Assembly (NCBI RefSeq): GCF_002104795.1
Contig: NZ_NCXO01000005.1
Location: 1 to 64,000, forward strand
From: Mycolicibacillus koreensis
Lineage (GTDB): Bacteria; Actinomycetota; Actinomycetes; Mycobacteriales; Mycobacteriaceae
Length of the DNA: 64,000 nt
Direction of reading: 5' to 3'
The notes beneath the pieces were generated by a model. The model ran no database searches and was not told the DNA's origin. It worked only from the letters and a program-made list of their open reading frames with translations. The position numbers and the translations under genes are program-made. Shown one piece after another: positions 54,004 through 62,432 of the stretch. Each line of letters starts with the position of its first letter. Position 1 is the stretch's first letter.

Positions 54004-55486
54004 CGCTTGCCCCTGGTGGATCCCAATGCTGGCTGCGTGTGTGGCGACGGGCTTCCACTAGTCCGATGCGGCGGATGTGAATACGTTGGAGGGCCGCGGA
54101 ATAGACGAGACTGCGATCGCCGAGGCTGCCGGGGCCGGCACGGTCAAACTCCCACGCCACCAGATCATCGCCACCGGCGAAGTCACAGTCGGGATCGTAT
54201 TGGTATGCAGTGCTTTTCGAGCTTTCCTGACGCGTCCAAATGGCGCGCTGTTCGCGCAGCACGGTCATGGTAGTCGAATAACGGCGGGATTTGCTGGTGA
54301 TGTGGCCGCGGAATCCGAGGGTGTGCAACCACCGCCCGATGCCGGACAGTCCTTTGTCCGCGAGATCGCTGATGGTGGTCAGGATGGTCCGCACATGCTC
54401 GGACACGTCCAGGTCGGGTATGGCTTCCGTAGATAGGCGGCGTGCGCTGATTCCGAGGGCTGCCAAGGATTTGGTGACATACTTGGCGAGATAGCGCGCC
54501 ACCAGCCGGCTAGACATGGACCGGCTTGAGCCTGAATTGTGCTCATTTGGCGGCGGATCCACCGATGCGGTTAGCGGTTGGGTGTCGATCTGTGTGCCGA
54601 ACCGTATCGTCTGCCCACCGCCATCGGCTGTCGGGTCGTTGACGGTGAGTGTGACGGTGCGGATGGCGTACTGGATGACCTTAGCGAGTTCGACTGCACC
54701 GATAGGTGATTCCCACCCGGGGCGGTCAAGGTCGTCGTGGGGATCCAGGCGGATCAGTGCGTGGATGTGTGGGATAGCGCGGGCTTGCAGTTCGACGATC
54801 TTGATGAAGCTCACTCGCACCGTATCCGGGTCAACTCCGGCGGCTTTCAGGCTTTTGCGTAGGGCGCGCCGCAGGGTGATGGTGAAGCGTCGCCACAGTT
54901 CGGGCAGGTGCCACGTGAACAGCACATGCCCGGCATAGTCGTAGCACTCCGGACACAGCGGCTGGCCGACCCGCTCGTCGCCATGATCATGGGACATGCT
55001 GCACCACAATTGTTTTCCATGCGGGCAGCGTCGGTAGCCGCCGACCCGGTGCTGGTCGCGGCACACCTGCGCTGCCTTCTCCCGTGACTTCGTGGCGGTG
55101 TGGACGGCCCCGAAGCTCGGTGCGGTGAGAGTGACAAACACTTGCGGATGATCGGCCACCGTGGTGGGCATGCCGTGGTGACCGCCAGCGGCACCGGCGT
55201 GCACGAGTTGCCAGGTGTCGCGGGCGTAGAGATCCGAGCAGGAGGGGCAGATGTGGGCGCGACGGTTGTTGCAGCGCGTCCATACCACCCGCTGACGCCC
55301 GTACTCATCGGCACCGATCAGCTGGATGGGGTGGGCGCAGAATCCGACGGATTCTGCTCGTCGCCACCAGGATTCGTATCCCATCGAGGCGGCGCGCCGC
55401 ACCATCTGCTCGACCACCCGGGCGGTGTCAGCTGTATCCGGAACACCCGGTAGGACAAGCTGCGCCGATGTCGTGGAGCTATTCAC
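53996..55486 (-). CDS. RepSA-like replication initiator
   Basis: 496 residues from GTG 55486, which lies just inside the 3' end of the FtsK-like gene. Family features: Cys motif HICPSCSDLYARDTWQL, second Cys-rich part CPHGKQLWCSM ... LCPECYDYAGHVLFTWH, the HUH-like metal site AIPHIHALIRLD and the catalytic-Tyr helix LVARYLAKYVTKS. These mark the replication initiators of AICEs such as pSAM2, which replicate the excised circle by rolling circle. The frame stays open upstream of GTG 55486 but that part is a shadow of the FtsK-like gene. Confidence 0.9.
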   Translation of the reverse strand: MNSSTTSAQLVLPGVPDTADTARVVEQMVRRAASMGYESWWRRAESVGFCAHPIQLIGADEYGRQRVVWTRCNNRRAHICPSCSDLYARDTWQLVHAGAAGGHHGMPTTVADHPQVFVTLTAPSFGAVHTATKSREKAAQVCRDQHRVGGYRRCPHGKQLWCSMSHDHGDERVGQPLCPECYDYAGHVLFTWHLPELWRRFTITLRRALRKSLKAAGVDPDTVRVSFIKIVELQARAIPHIHALIRLDPHDDLDRPGWESPIGAVELAKVIQYAIRTVTLTVNDPTADGGGQTIRFGTQIDTQPLTASVDPPPNEHNSGSSRSMSSRLVARYLAKYVTKSLAALGISARRLSTEAIPDLDVSEHVRTILTTISDLADKGLSGIGRWLHTLGFRGHITSKSRRYSTTMTVLREQRAIWTRQESSKSTAYQYDPDCDFAGGDDLVAWEFDRAGPGSLGDRSLVYSAALQRIHIRRIGLVEARRHTRSQHWDPPGASDG

Positions 55487-56924
55487 CGCTGCCCTCACTC
55501 GCGGTGTGGCCGGTATCGGTGTTGTGTGGCTGGTGGGGCTTGTTCGGTCGCCTCGCGGTTCGGCGGAACCGGCTGGCCAGGGCGGTAATGTCGTGGTCGG
55601 TGACGTGAAAGGCCCGCACCCGCTGGGCGTGGGCGGTGCCGTCAACCATCATGTAGCCCACCCCGGGGGTGGTGTCGGGGATGCGGTCGCATTCTGCCCC
55701 GGCATCGCGCGCCCCTTGGCCGAGGACCATGGTGGTTTGGGTGGCTTCGGTCAGCCGCAACCCGATCCGCACCGTGAACAGCTGCCGTACCGGCAGGGTG
55801 TCTTTGGCCGGGTCTTGGACCGCGGCGACCACGCTGATGCCGACTGCGCGGCCTTGGGAGAGCAGCAGGCCCAGGAGTTGTTCGACTTCGGTGCGGACCT
55901 TGCGGTCGGTCACGTATGCGGTCAGTGCGGCGATCTCATCGATCACCGCAACGAACAACGGCTCCGACGTCGTGGGGGTGTGTAGGCGGGTGTGGCCGCG
56001 CAGACGATTCGCCCGGGCGTGCATCACCGTGACGAGCTGGCGTAGCAACTCCAGGGTGGTGTCGGTGGCGTCGTGGGTGAACACGGTGAACAGGGGTGCT
56101 CCGGCACCGAGTTCCATGCCGCCTTTGGGGTCGATGACACACAACCGGACCAGCCCGGTCTTCACCGCGGGGGCAATGCCGGCGATCAACGACCACAGCA
56201 CTGAGCCTTTGCCTGCGCCGGTTGCCCCGGCGATCAGCACGTGGTGACCGAGCAGCGGCACCTGCCACCAATGTCGCGTTTCGGTGATCCCGACCCGCAC
56301 CGACACCAGATCGACCGGGGTGGCCGGGGTTGGCATGGGCAGGGCGATCGGTTCAGCCAGCACGTCTGCGCGCATTAACGTGATGCGCAGTTCGCCGGGC
56401 GAGATGGCGGTGATGCTGATGCGGCCGGCGCGCCACGCGGCGGCCAGCGCGTCGGACTGTTTATGCCAATCTGCCACGGACTGGCCGGTGACGATCCGCA
56501 CCACGAGCACATCGGTGGTTTTACCGATCGTCACCGTGCGCAGGGTGGGAGTGAGAGTGCGTCCGCCGAGGGTGGCGGTCAGGCCGTGCAAGGTGCAGGT
56601 CGATTCCCAGGTGCGGGTGTAGCGCGACCACGTGAGCCAGCGCCGCCGTACCGGTTCGGTCACCCAGGCGCGAAATGACCCCGGTTGGAGCCAGGCCCAG
56701 CCCGCATACCCGGCACTGCACACGATCGCGCAGATCAGGCCCACGCGTGGGCCGTGGCTGATAGCAAGGACGAGGCTGGCGATGATGGGCACGCTGATCG
56801 CCGGGAACAGCACCGCCCACCACAGCACATACCCGGATGCGGTGAACAGCGACATGACCAGTTCTCCGAACCAGTCGTCATCGCCTGATCCACTGTTGGT
56901 GGTGTTCTTCTTGTTCGATGTCAT
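55479..56924 (-). CDS. FtsK/SpoIIIE-type DNA translocase (TraSA-like)
   Basis: 481 residues from ATG 56924 with ribosome site GGAGGG. Two or three N-terminal membrane segments (about 25-85, for example YVLWWAVLFPAISVPIIASL), then the motor with Walker A IAGATGAGKGSVLW (about 210) and Walker B LVRLCVIDPKGG, plus VAVIDEIAALTAYV and AVQDPAKDTLPVRQLFTVRI. In AICEs this single protein moves double-stranded DNA between mycelial or neighbouring cells. Ends with an His/Pro/Arg-rich tail that overlaps the rep start by 8 bp. Confidence 0.92.
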   Translation of the reverse strand: MTSNKKNTTNSGSGDDDWFGELVMSLFTASGYVLWWAVLFPAISVPIIASLVLAISHGPRVGLICAIVCSAGYAGWAWLQPGSFRAWVTEPVRRRWLTWSRYTRTWESTCTLHGLTATLGGRTLTPTLRTVTIGKTTDVLVVRIVTGQSVADWHKQSDALAAAWRAGRISITAISPGELRITLMRADVLAEPIALPMPTPATPVDLVSVRVGITETRHWWQVPLLGHHVLIAGATGAGKGSVLWSLIAGIAPAVKTGLVRLCVIDPKGGMELGAGAPLFTVFTHDATDTTLELLRQLVTVMHARANRLRGHTRLHTPTTSEPLFVAVIDEIAALTAYVTDRKVRTEVEQLLGLLLSQGRAVGISVVAAVQDPAKDTLPVRQLFTVRIGLRLTEATQTTMVLGQGARDAGAECDRIPDTTPGVGYMMVDGTAHAQRVRAFHVTDHDITALASRFRRTARRPNKPHQPHNTDTGHTASEGSGE

Positions 56925-57028
56925 GAGAGATGCCCTCCGTGAGCGTGTGGTCAACAGCAATGCCCGGGGTGTCGGGGTGGCGGGGTGCGATGATCTGCTC
57001 ACCGCACCCCACACCCGCTTGGGGGTTG

Positions 57029-57373
57029 TTACTTCTGCGGGCGTGTCTGCTCACTCGGCGCAGCACCACTGGCGGTGGCGGCGGTGAGGGCATCAGCACG
57101 GAACGCCACCCCGCTGCGATCACCTTGGGCCCACGGGATGGCCACCAGACCAACTACCGAAACAGGCTGCGTGACTGTCACTTTGGGGTCTCCTGCCACA
57201 GTGACAATGAGCACTTCGCCGCCGGAGTCATCCAGCGCGAGGACCTGGGTGGCGTACATCGGCATCCCGGTGGCGGTGTCGACTTTCGGGGCGCCGGTTT
57301 CGAAGTTCAGCCGTGGCTCAGGAGCGCGGGTGACGATAAAACGAGTCCCAGACGTATCGATTCTCAAACGCAT
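57029..57373 (-). CDS. SCO3933-type AICE regulatory protein
   Basis: 114 residues, ATG 57373 with AAAGGA in front. Starts RLRIDTSGTRFIVTRAPEPR, then LNFETGAPKVDTATGMPMYA, which matches the small conserved protein located next to the FtsK-like gene in many Streptomyces elements and called SCO3933 family. Mechanism not known. 104 bp before the FtsK-like gene, same strand; divergent from the XRE regulator. Confidence 0.75.
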   Translation of the reverse strand: MRLRIDTSGTRFIVTRAPEPRLNFETGAPKVDTATGMPMYATQVLALDDSGGEVLIVTVAGDPKVTVTQPVSVVGLVAIPWAQGDRSGVAFRADALTAATASGAAPSEQTRPQK

Positions 57374-57433
57374 TGTCCTACTGGTCCTTTCGTGAGCTGT
57401 TGACGCCGGTCCGGCGCTGGACTCAGTTCACGT

Positions 57434-57523
57434 GGACATCACGGACGTTGCGAGAGACATATGCCGACATTTCCGACACATCCACGGGCATTTCGGACAC
57501 GGCCCGGACATACCCACGGACAT
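57434..57523. repeat. Iteron-like GGACAT repeats in the divergent control region
   Basis: The 254-bp gap between the SCO3933-type and XRE genes is full of GGACAT-like hexamers: 57434, 57443 (GGACGT), 57506 and 57518, plus CCGACAT/CCGACAC variants. Two 12-mers, CATTTCCGACAC (57468-57479) and CATTTCGGACAC (57489-57500), are 21 bp apart, i.e. two helical turns. This is the expected layout for operators of the XRE regulator or for binding sites of the replication protein. Confidence 0.55.
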
Positions 57524-57627
57524 CACACCGGCACTATCGCCGCCGGGTGGCGGCAGTCGCATGGCAAACTAGACACCACGCGCTGAGGGATGGATACGGA
57601 CGACACGGGAAGATGTGCGCTGGCACG

Positions 57628-58428
57628 ATGGACGAGCAGGACGGCACCGAGGCCGCCATCACTCCCAACGATCGCCTCGTGCAGCGGCTACACGCCAAAG
57701 GTCTGTCCTCGCAGCGGTTCGCCACCGCGGTGGGTGTCGATATCAAGTCGGTGCGACGCTGGCTGGCCGATAGCGACTACAGAATTCGCGAACACAACGC
57801 CCACAGAGCCAGCGAGGTGCTCGACTGCACCCCGCATGACCTGTGGCCCAACCAGTACCCACCCTCCACCGCGAGCGCAGTGGCAACAGCGTCTGCGGGT
57901 GGGCCGTTCACCGCGACCCTGTATGCCAGCCGCACCCAGCTACCCATCACCATGTGGCAGCAGCATTTCGCCGACGCCACCACCGGCATCGACATCCTCG
58001 TCCTGGCGGCCACGTTCCTGTTCGACACCCTCGACGGATTCCTCGACACCCTGCTCGCCGCCGCCGCCCGCGGTGTGACGGTGCGGTTTCTCGTCGGGGA
58101 CCCCGACACCCCCACCACGATCCTGCGCGGCGAGGAGGAAGGGATCGGCGAGGCCGTCATCGCCCGCTGCCGCACGTCCGTGGAACTGCTCGCCCCTCAC
58201 GCCGGCACCCCGGGGCTGGACATCCGCACCCACGACACCGCGCTCTACACGTCGATCTTTCGGGTCGATGACGCCATGATCGTCAACTTCCACATCTACG
58301 GCTCAGCCGGGCGCAACAACCCTGTGCTGGTTCTGTCACGTCACCACGAGCCACGGCTCTGGGCCACCCTTGAAGACGCTTTCACCCAGGTCTGGGACCA
58401 TGCCAGACCGCTGACCTCGAAAGGCTGA
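57628..58428 (+). CDS. XRE-type regulator with C-terminal PLD-like domain
   Basis: 266 residues from ATG 57628 (an ATG at 57613 is also in frame). The first 80 residues are a helix-turn-helix with a RWLADSDYRIREHNAHRASE region as in AICE-type XRE proteins. The remainder (about 95-266) has the fold pattern of phospholipase D-like sensors (ATTGIDILVLAATFLFDTLD, GVTVRFLVGDPDTP, FRVDDAMIVNFHIYG) but lacks the HxK catalytic pair as far as I see. Likely the element repressor or a damage-sensing switch. 5 bp before the Nudix gene. Confidence 0.78.
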   Translation: MDEQDGTEAAITPNDRLVQRLHAKGLSSQRFATAVGVDIKSVRRWLADSDYRIREHNAHRASEVLDCTPHDLWPNQYPPSTASAVATASAGGPFTATLYASRTQLPITMWQQHFADATTGIDILVLAATFLFDTLDGFLDTLLAAAARGVTVRFLVGDPDTPTTILRGEEEGIGEAVIARCRTSVELLAPHAGTPGLDIRTHDTALYTSIFRVDDAMIVNFHIYGSAGRNNPVLVLSRHHEPRLWATLEDAFTQVWDHARPLTSKG

Positions 58429-58433
58429 CCCCG

Positions 58434-58901
58434 ATGCGCACCGACTACTACAACGACCCCAACGCCCCGGCGCCCAACAGTGTCGTTCCGTCGGCCTCGG
58501 CCATCGTCACCGACGAACACGGTCGCATTCTGCTGATCAAACGCCGCGACAACACCCTGTGGGCGCTACCGGGCGGCGGCCACGACATCGGCGAAACTAT
58601 CGCCGACACCGCCGTGCGGGAAGTCAAAGAGGAAACCGGGCTTGACGTCAAAGTCACGGGTCTGGTCGGTGTCTACACCAATCCCCGCCACGTGGTCGCG
58701 TTCACCGATGGCGAAGTCCGCCAGCAATTCTCGCTCCTGTTCACCACCACGGTGCTCGGCGGCACCCTTGCCATCGACCACGAAAGCACGGACATCGCCT
58801 GGACTGCACCCGACGAGATCCCTAACCTGGATATGCATCCGTCGATGAGGCTGCGCATCGAGCACTACCTGCAACACCGCGACGGCCCCTACCTCGGCTA
58901 A
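58434..58901 (+). CDS. Nudix hydrolase (AICE Pif-like)
   Basis: 155 residues. A complete Nudix box: PGGGHDIGETIADTAV followed by REVKEETGLDV (G x5 E x7 REV x EE x G L). In pSAM2 a Nudix protein, Pif, prevents transfer between cells that already carry the element; this gene occupies the equivalent neighbourhood. Substrate unknown. Ribosome site AAAGG in the end of the preceding gene; translated with the XRE gene. Confidence 0.88.
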   Translation: MRTDYYNDPNAPAPNSVVPSASAIVTDEHGRILLIKRRDNTLWALPGGGHDIGETIADTAVREVKEETGLDVKVTGLVGVYTNPRHVVAFTDGEVRQQFSLLFTTTVLGGTLAIDHESTDIAWTAPDEIPNLDMHPSMRLRIEHYLQHRDGPYLG

Positions 58902-58911
58902 CCGGCTGGGT

Positions 58912-59469
58912 TTATAGCCAGTCGCGTACTCGCCGGACGGCCGCCAACAATTCGTCGCGGCCCGCGTCGACCGCCCGGTGCACCGGGTCCTCGGATCCAT
59001 AACGCGACAGCACGTCGCGTAACCGATCGCGCGGTGATATCGGCGCCCCGTCAGGTCCGGTCGTCAGATCGCAAAAAGTCAGCACATCAAGGAAATCGCT
59101 GGGCGGATCACTGAACGCGGATAAGCCTGACAAGCCCCGCTCGGCAGCCTCCGCGTGCGCTCCGGTATGAAAGGCCACCAAGGAGGCGGCCAGCTCCCCG
59201 AAGCCGGCCGCTCGCACGTACTCCGCTCCATCGAGCGGATGAAACCCGGTCCGGCGCAACGACGATGCGTAACCGATATCGTGCAGCCACGCCGCTGCGA
59301 CCAGACAGTCCGCTGTCTGGGGATCGAAACGCCGACTCAACCGCTCGGCAGTCGCCGCGACGCCCCGGACATGCGCCAACCGCCGCGGCTGCTCAGCCAG
59401 CCGCGTCTCGGTCTCGCGCCGTGCACGCTGCGTCAGAACCCCGCTCACAGCCGCCAGCTTACGAGCCAC
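58912..59469 (-). CDS. HD-domain phosphohydrolase-like protein
   Basis: 185 residues, GTG start at 59469. HD motif in AAWLHDIGYASSL with the upstream His in RRLAHVRGVAATAERL and a later LVAFHTGAHAEAAERG. HD proteins of this size hydrolyse nucleotides or related phosphoesters. It frequently accompanies the Nudix gene in actinomycete elements. Convergent with the Nudix gene, 10 bp apart. Confidence 0.82.
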   Translation of the reverse strand: MARKLAAVSGVLTQRARRETETRLAEQPRRLAHVRGVAATAERLSRRFDPQTADCLVAAAWLHDIGYASSLRRTGFHPLDGAEYVRAAGFGELAASLVAFHTGAHAEAAERGLSGLSAFSDPPSDFLDVLTFCDLTTGPDGAPISPRDRLRDVLSRYGSEDPVHRAVDAGRDELLAAVRRVRDWL

Positions 59470-59818
59470 AGCACCATGACGCAGCCCCCTCGCAGCTTAT
59501 GACGTAGATCCTGGAGGCCAGGATCTGCGAGGAACGGCGGCTACCTGCAGGCTTCGCTACGCTCGCTCTGCTCCCGTACGCTGGCGCTCCCGTCCGCGCC
59601 GCTCCCTGCGCTTCGCCCTCCGTCCGCCGCCACGCACACATGCACCCACGACCGGCGCCGGAACTAAGTCGCAGGCCACCACAGCTCTGGCATCACGACG
59701 AAGCGCAGCTGCCCTCGCTCCTCGCCGCATCGAGACGCCGCGAGCGGCAGGCTGGACCAACAGCCGCCTGACCGTCGTTGACCTGCGATGTGAGAACTTT
59801 CTTTACTGGTATCAAGAA
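59470..59818. other. Non-coding region at the likely right end of the element
   Basis: About 350 bp without a credible gene: frames here are short and Arg/Ala/Pro-rich. It has the 8-mer CCCCCTCG shared with tRNA-Leu (59485-59492) and an inverted repeat (59506-59526). It separates the element genes from the acyl-CoA dehydrogenase cluster and is the most likely place for the right attachment site, if that is in the window. Confidence 0.5.
59506..59526. repeat. Perfect 9-bp inverted repeat with 3-bp spacer
   Basis: AGATCCTGG - AGG - CCAGGATCT. No T-run follows on either strand. It could be a terminator for the convergent-reading acyl-CoA dehydrogenase transcript, an operator of the HD gene, or part of an attachment site. 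Confidence 0.7.
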
Positions 59819-61018
59819 CTAGAGTCCGATACGTTTGGCAATGATCTCATTCATGATTTCGTTGGTGCCGCCGCCTATTCCGAGAATCCGGCAGTCTCGG
59901 TAGTGTCTCTCGATCTCAGACTCACGCATGTAGCCCATCCCACCAAAGATCTGAACCGCCTCATTGACCACGTAGTCGCACGCATACACAGCGGTGTTCT
60001 TGGCCATCGACACCTCGGCAACGACATCCTCCCCCGCTAGCCACCTCTGCATGACCGCACGGGTATAGGTGCACGCCACGTCGACCTGTCGAGCCATCTC
60101 CGCGAGCTTATGGCGAATGACCTGGCGCCCCGTCAAGGGTCTACCGAACGTTTCACGCTCCCGCGCCCAACTCTTGGCGAGATCGAGAGCCCGACCCGCC
60201 GTCGCGTACGCCTGGACGGCGATGCCGAGCCGTTCAGCCTGAAATTGCTGCATGATCTGCAAAAACCCGCTGTTTGCTGCCCCCACCAGGTTCTCAGCCG
60301 GTACGCGAACGTCGACGAAAGACAACTCGGCGGTGTCGCTACATCGCCATCCCATCTTGTCCAACCGGCGGGACACTTCGAATCCAGGCGAATTCTTGTC
60401 GATCACGAGCAATGAAACTCCACCGTAACCCGGTCCGCCGGTGCGTACCGCCGTAGTAACGAAGTCCGCCCGAACTCCGCTGGTGATGAACGTCTTTGCT
60501 CCGTTGACCACGTAGGTGTCGCCGTCGCGCACTGCGCGTGTGCGCAAATTCGCGACATCTGAACCTGCCCCAGGCTCGGTAACGCCCAGCGAGCCGATCA
60601 TCTTTCCTGCGAGCGTCGGACGGACATATCGTTCAATCAGGGCGTCGGAGCCATTGGCGGCAATGTGGGGAAGGGCAATGCCATGGGTGAACAAGGCGGC
60701 GCAGACGCCAGTGGACCCGCCTGCGGCCAGGATGGCCTCAGTGACCAGTGCAGAGTCAATCGCATTGCCGCCGCTGCCGCCGACTTCTTCCGGGAACCCG
60801 ATTCCGAGAAGCCCCACCTCGGCAGCATTGAGATGCAGGTCGCGCGGAATCTCACCCACGTGCTCCCATTCCGCTAGCTTCGGCGCGATTTCACGTTCCA
60901 CGAAAGACCGCGCCATTTGGCTCAGCGCTCGTCGCTCCGGCGTGGTCCACACCTCCGGGGCGATAGCGAAACGAGCAGCCCCATCCCCGCTTGCCGTGGT
61001 CGTGCCAGCGTCCGTCAT
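59819..61018 (-). CDS. Acyl-CoA dehydrogenase (FadE type)
   Basis: 399 residues from ATG 61018 with ribosome site GGAGGCTGAG. All family signatures: MIGSLGVTEPGAGSDVANLR, FITSGVRADFVTTAVRTG, ERLGIAVQAYATAGRALDLA, the C-terminal catalytic Glu/Gly-rich region QIFGGMGYMRESEIERHYRD and ILGIGGGTNEIMNEII. FAD enzyme of beta-oxidation-like pathways; substrate not predictable. More A+T-rich codon use than the core genes to the left. Upstream of the ATG an AT-rich stretch (61030-61050) may hold a TetR-type operator. Confidence 0.93.
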   Translation of the reverse strand: MTDAGTTTASGDGAARFAIAPEVWTTPERRALSQMARSFVEREIAPKLAEWEHVGEIPRDLHLNAAEVGLLGIGFPEEVGGSGGNAIDSALVTEAILAAGGSTGVCAALFTHGIALPHIAANGSDALIERYVRPTLAGKMIGSLGVTEPGAGSDVANLRTRAVRDGDTYVVNGAKTFITSGVRADFVTTAVRTGGPGYGGVSLLVIDKNSPGFEVSRRLDKMGWRCSDTAELSFVDVRVPAENLVGAANSGFLQIMQQFQAERLGIAVQAYATAGRALDLAKSWARERETFGRPLTGRQVIRHKLAEMARQVDVACTYTRAVMQRWLAGEDVVAEVSMAKNTAVYACDYVVNEAVQIFGGMGYMRESEIERHYRDCRILGIGGGTNEIMNEIIAKRIGL

Positions 61019-61177
61019 CTCAGCCTCCAGAGAATTTGATAAATGATCTATGAGGTGTCTGATGCTTGCCGTCCTCACGACGGGAAAGAAGGACGCGACG
61101 CCAACCACCCAAGCGGCCCGGCCGCATGATCTGCAGCGACGCAAGGACATGAAGACCAGCAGTGGGCATGATGCTCT

Positions 61178-62284
61178 TCAGAACCGGACCAGCCCTCGGA
61201 TGTTTTTTCCTGAACGCATATCCTCGTAGCCCTCATTGATTTGGTCGAGGGAGTATTCGCGGGTGACCAATTCATCGAGCTTCAACAACCCAGCGGAGTA
61301 CAGCTCGACCAGTCGCGGAATATCGTGCGGCGCATTGGATGAGCCATACAAAGCGCCACGAATCTGCTTCTCGTAAAGCGTCATTTCAAGCAGTGATCCT
61401 GAGATCGATGAGTCGTCGGGGTGCCCGATGGCCGTGACCACGACGCGCCCGCGCTTTCCGACCAAGGCCAGCGCTTCCGCGGTGTAGGAGGCCTCAGCCA
61501 CATCGGTGGTGAGGATGCAGACATCAGCCAGCTTGCCCAGCGTCATATCGCTGACCAGCGACCAAGCTTCATCCATCGAGGCCGCGGTGTGCGTCGCACC
61601 GAACCCGCTCGCTTGCTCTCGCTTGAACTTCACCGGATCGACCGCCACAATCGCCAGCGCTCCCGCGATTCGCGCGCCCTGAATCGCATTCATTCCGATT
61701 CCGCCCGCTCCCACTACCACGACGGTGTCCCCGGCGCGCACCTCCCCAGTCCGCACCGCAGATCCGTAACCGGTCGTGACGCCGCAACCGATCAAGGCTG
61801 CCCGATCCAGGGGGATTCCGCCGTCAATCTTGACCACGGACGCCTGCGGCACCACTGTGTACTCGGAAAACGTCCCGAGCAAACACATCTGCCCGACGTC
61901 CTCGCCTCGTGCGTGAAAGCGATAGGTGCCGTCGATCTGCGGTCCCATCATGAGCGCCGCTCCCAACTCACAGAGATTGCCCATGCCGCGCGCGCAGTAC
62001 GAGCAGCGCCCACACGAGGGAAGGAAGGTCAAGATGACAGAATCACCTTCGGACAGTTCCTCAACCCCTTCGCCGCACTCCACGACTGTGCCAGCACCCT
62101 CATGACCCCCCACTACCGGCAATGGGATCGGGAGGTCGCCGGTCACCAGATGTTCGTCGGAATGGCACAAGCCGGTGGCCGCCAGCCGCACGAGGACCTC
62201 CCCGGGACCTGGCGGATCCAAATCGACTTCTTCGACCTCCCACTTCTGCTCCAAGCCCCACAAAACAGCCGCACGTGTCTTCAT
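61178..62284 (-). CDS. NDMA-dependent-type zinc alcohol dehydrogenase
   Basis: 368 residues. Medium-chain dehydrogenase: catalytic Zn in LAATGLCHSDEHLV and GGHEGAGTV, structural Zn cysteines in LPSCGRCSYCARGMGNLC, Rossmann motif VVVVGAGGIGMNAIQGARIA. Closest in my recollection to mycobacterial AdhD-type and factor/NDMA-dependent enzymes. Ribosome site AGAAGGGAC. Presumed to oxidise an alcohol into the aldehyde/acid feeding the acyl-CoA dehydrogenase 160 bp downstream. Confidence 0.92.
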   Translation of the reverse strand: MKTRAAVLWGLEQKWEVEEVDLDPPGPGEVLVRLAATGLCHSDEHLVTGDLPIPLPVVGGHEGAGTVVECGEGVEELSEGDSVILTFLPSCGRCSYCARGMGNLCELGAALMMGPQIDGTYRFHARGEDVGQMCLLGTFSEYTVVPQASVVKIDGGIPLDRAALIGCGVTTGYGSAVRTGEVRAGDTVVVVGAGGIGMNAIQGARIAGALAIVAVDPVKFKREQASGFGATHTAASMDEAWSLVSDMTLGKLADVCILTTDVAEASYTAEALALVGKRGRVVVTAIGHPDDSSISGSLLEMTLYEKQIRGALYGSSNAPHDIPRLVELYSAGLLKLDELVTREYSLDQINEGYEDMRSGKNIRGLVRF

Positions 62285-62432
62285 GTTGAAGTCCCTTCTA
62301 TCGAATTACGCTTCTCGAGTAGTTATCCCGACCGCGCACGGTGGTCGCGCGAACTGTCCTGGATGATCTCCGGGCACATCGCCCAGAGGCCCGCGCCGCT
62401 CACCCGTGCCCGGGCGCGGTACCGCACCGACA

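Larger units (their letters stand above)
52170..59530. mobile_element. Integrated actinomycete conjugative element (AICE) at tRNA-Leu(GAG)
   Basis: The block holds the standard AICE set: integrase, rolling-circle-type replication initiator (RepSA-like), FtsK/TraSA-like translocase, SCO3933-type small protein, XRE regulator, and a Nudix hydrolase plus HD protein. Gene order and close packing resemble pSAM2-type elements, except that integration is by a serine and not a tyrosine recombinase. The left end lies in the tRNA 3' end. The right end is not certain: CCCCCTCG occurs both in the tRNA (52170-52177) and at 59485-59492, just past the last element gene, but 8 bp in GC-rich DNA is weak. Synteny with M. 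tuberculosis stops exactly at the tRNA. Confidence 0.75.

Noticed and set aside
57475..57483. GACACATCC shared with the sequence just after the tRNA
   Set aside because: Nine bases within the element's own control region; part of the GGACAT-type repeats, not at an element end.
62284..62300. Partial match to the tRNA-Leu T-arm as a distal att site (GTTGAAGTCCC)
   Set aside because: It is the ribosome-site region of the alcohol dehydrogenase gene, has a mismatch in 11 bases and does not extend into the acceptor stem.
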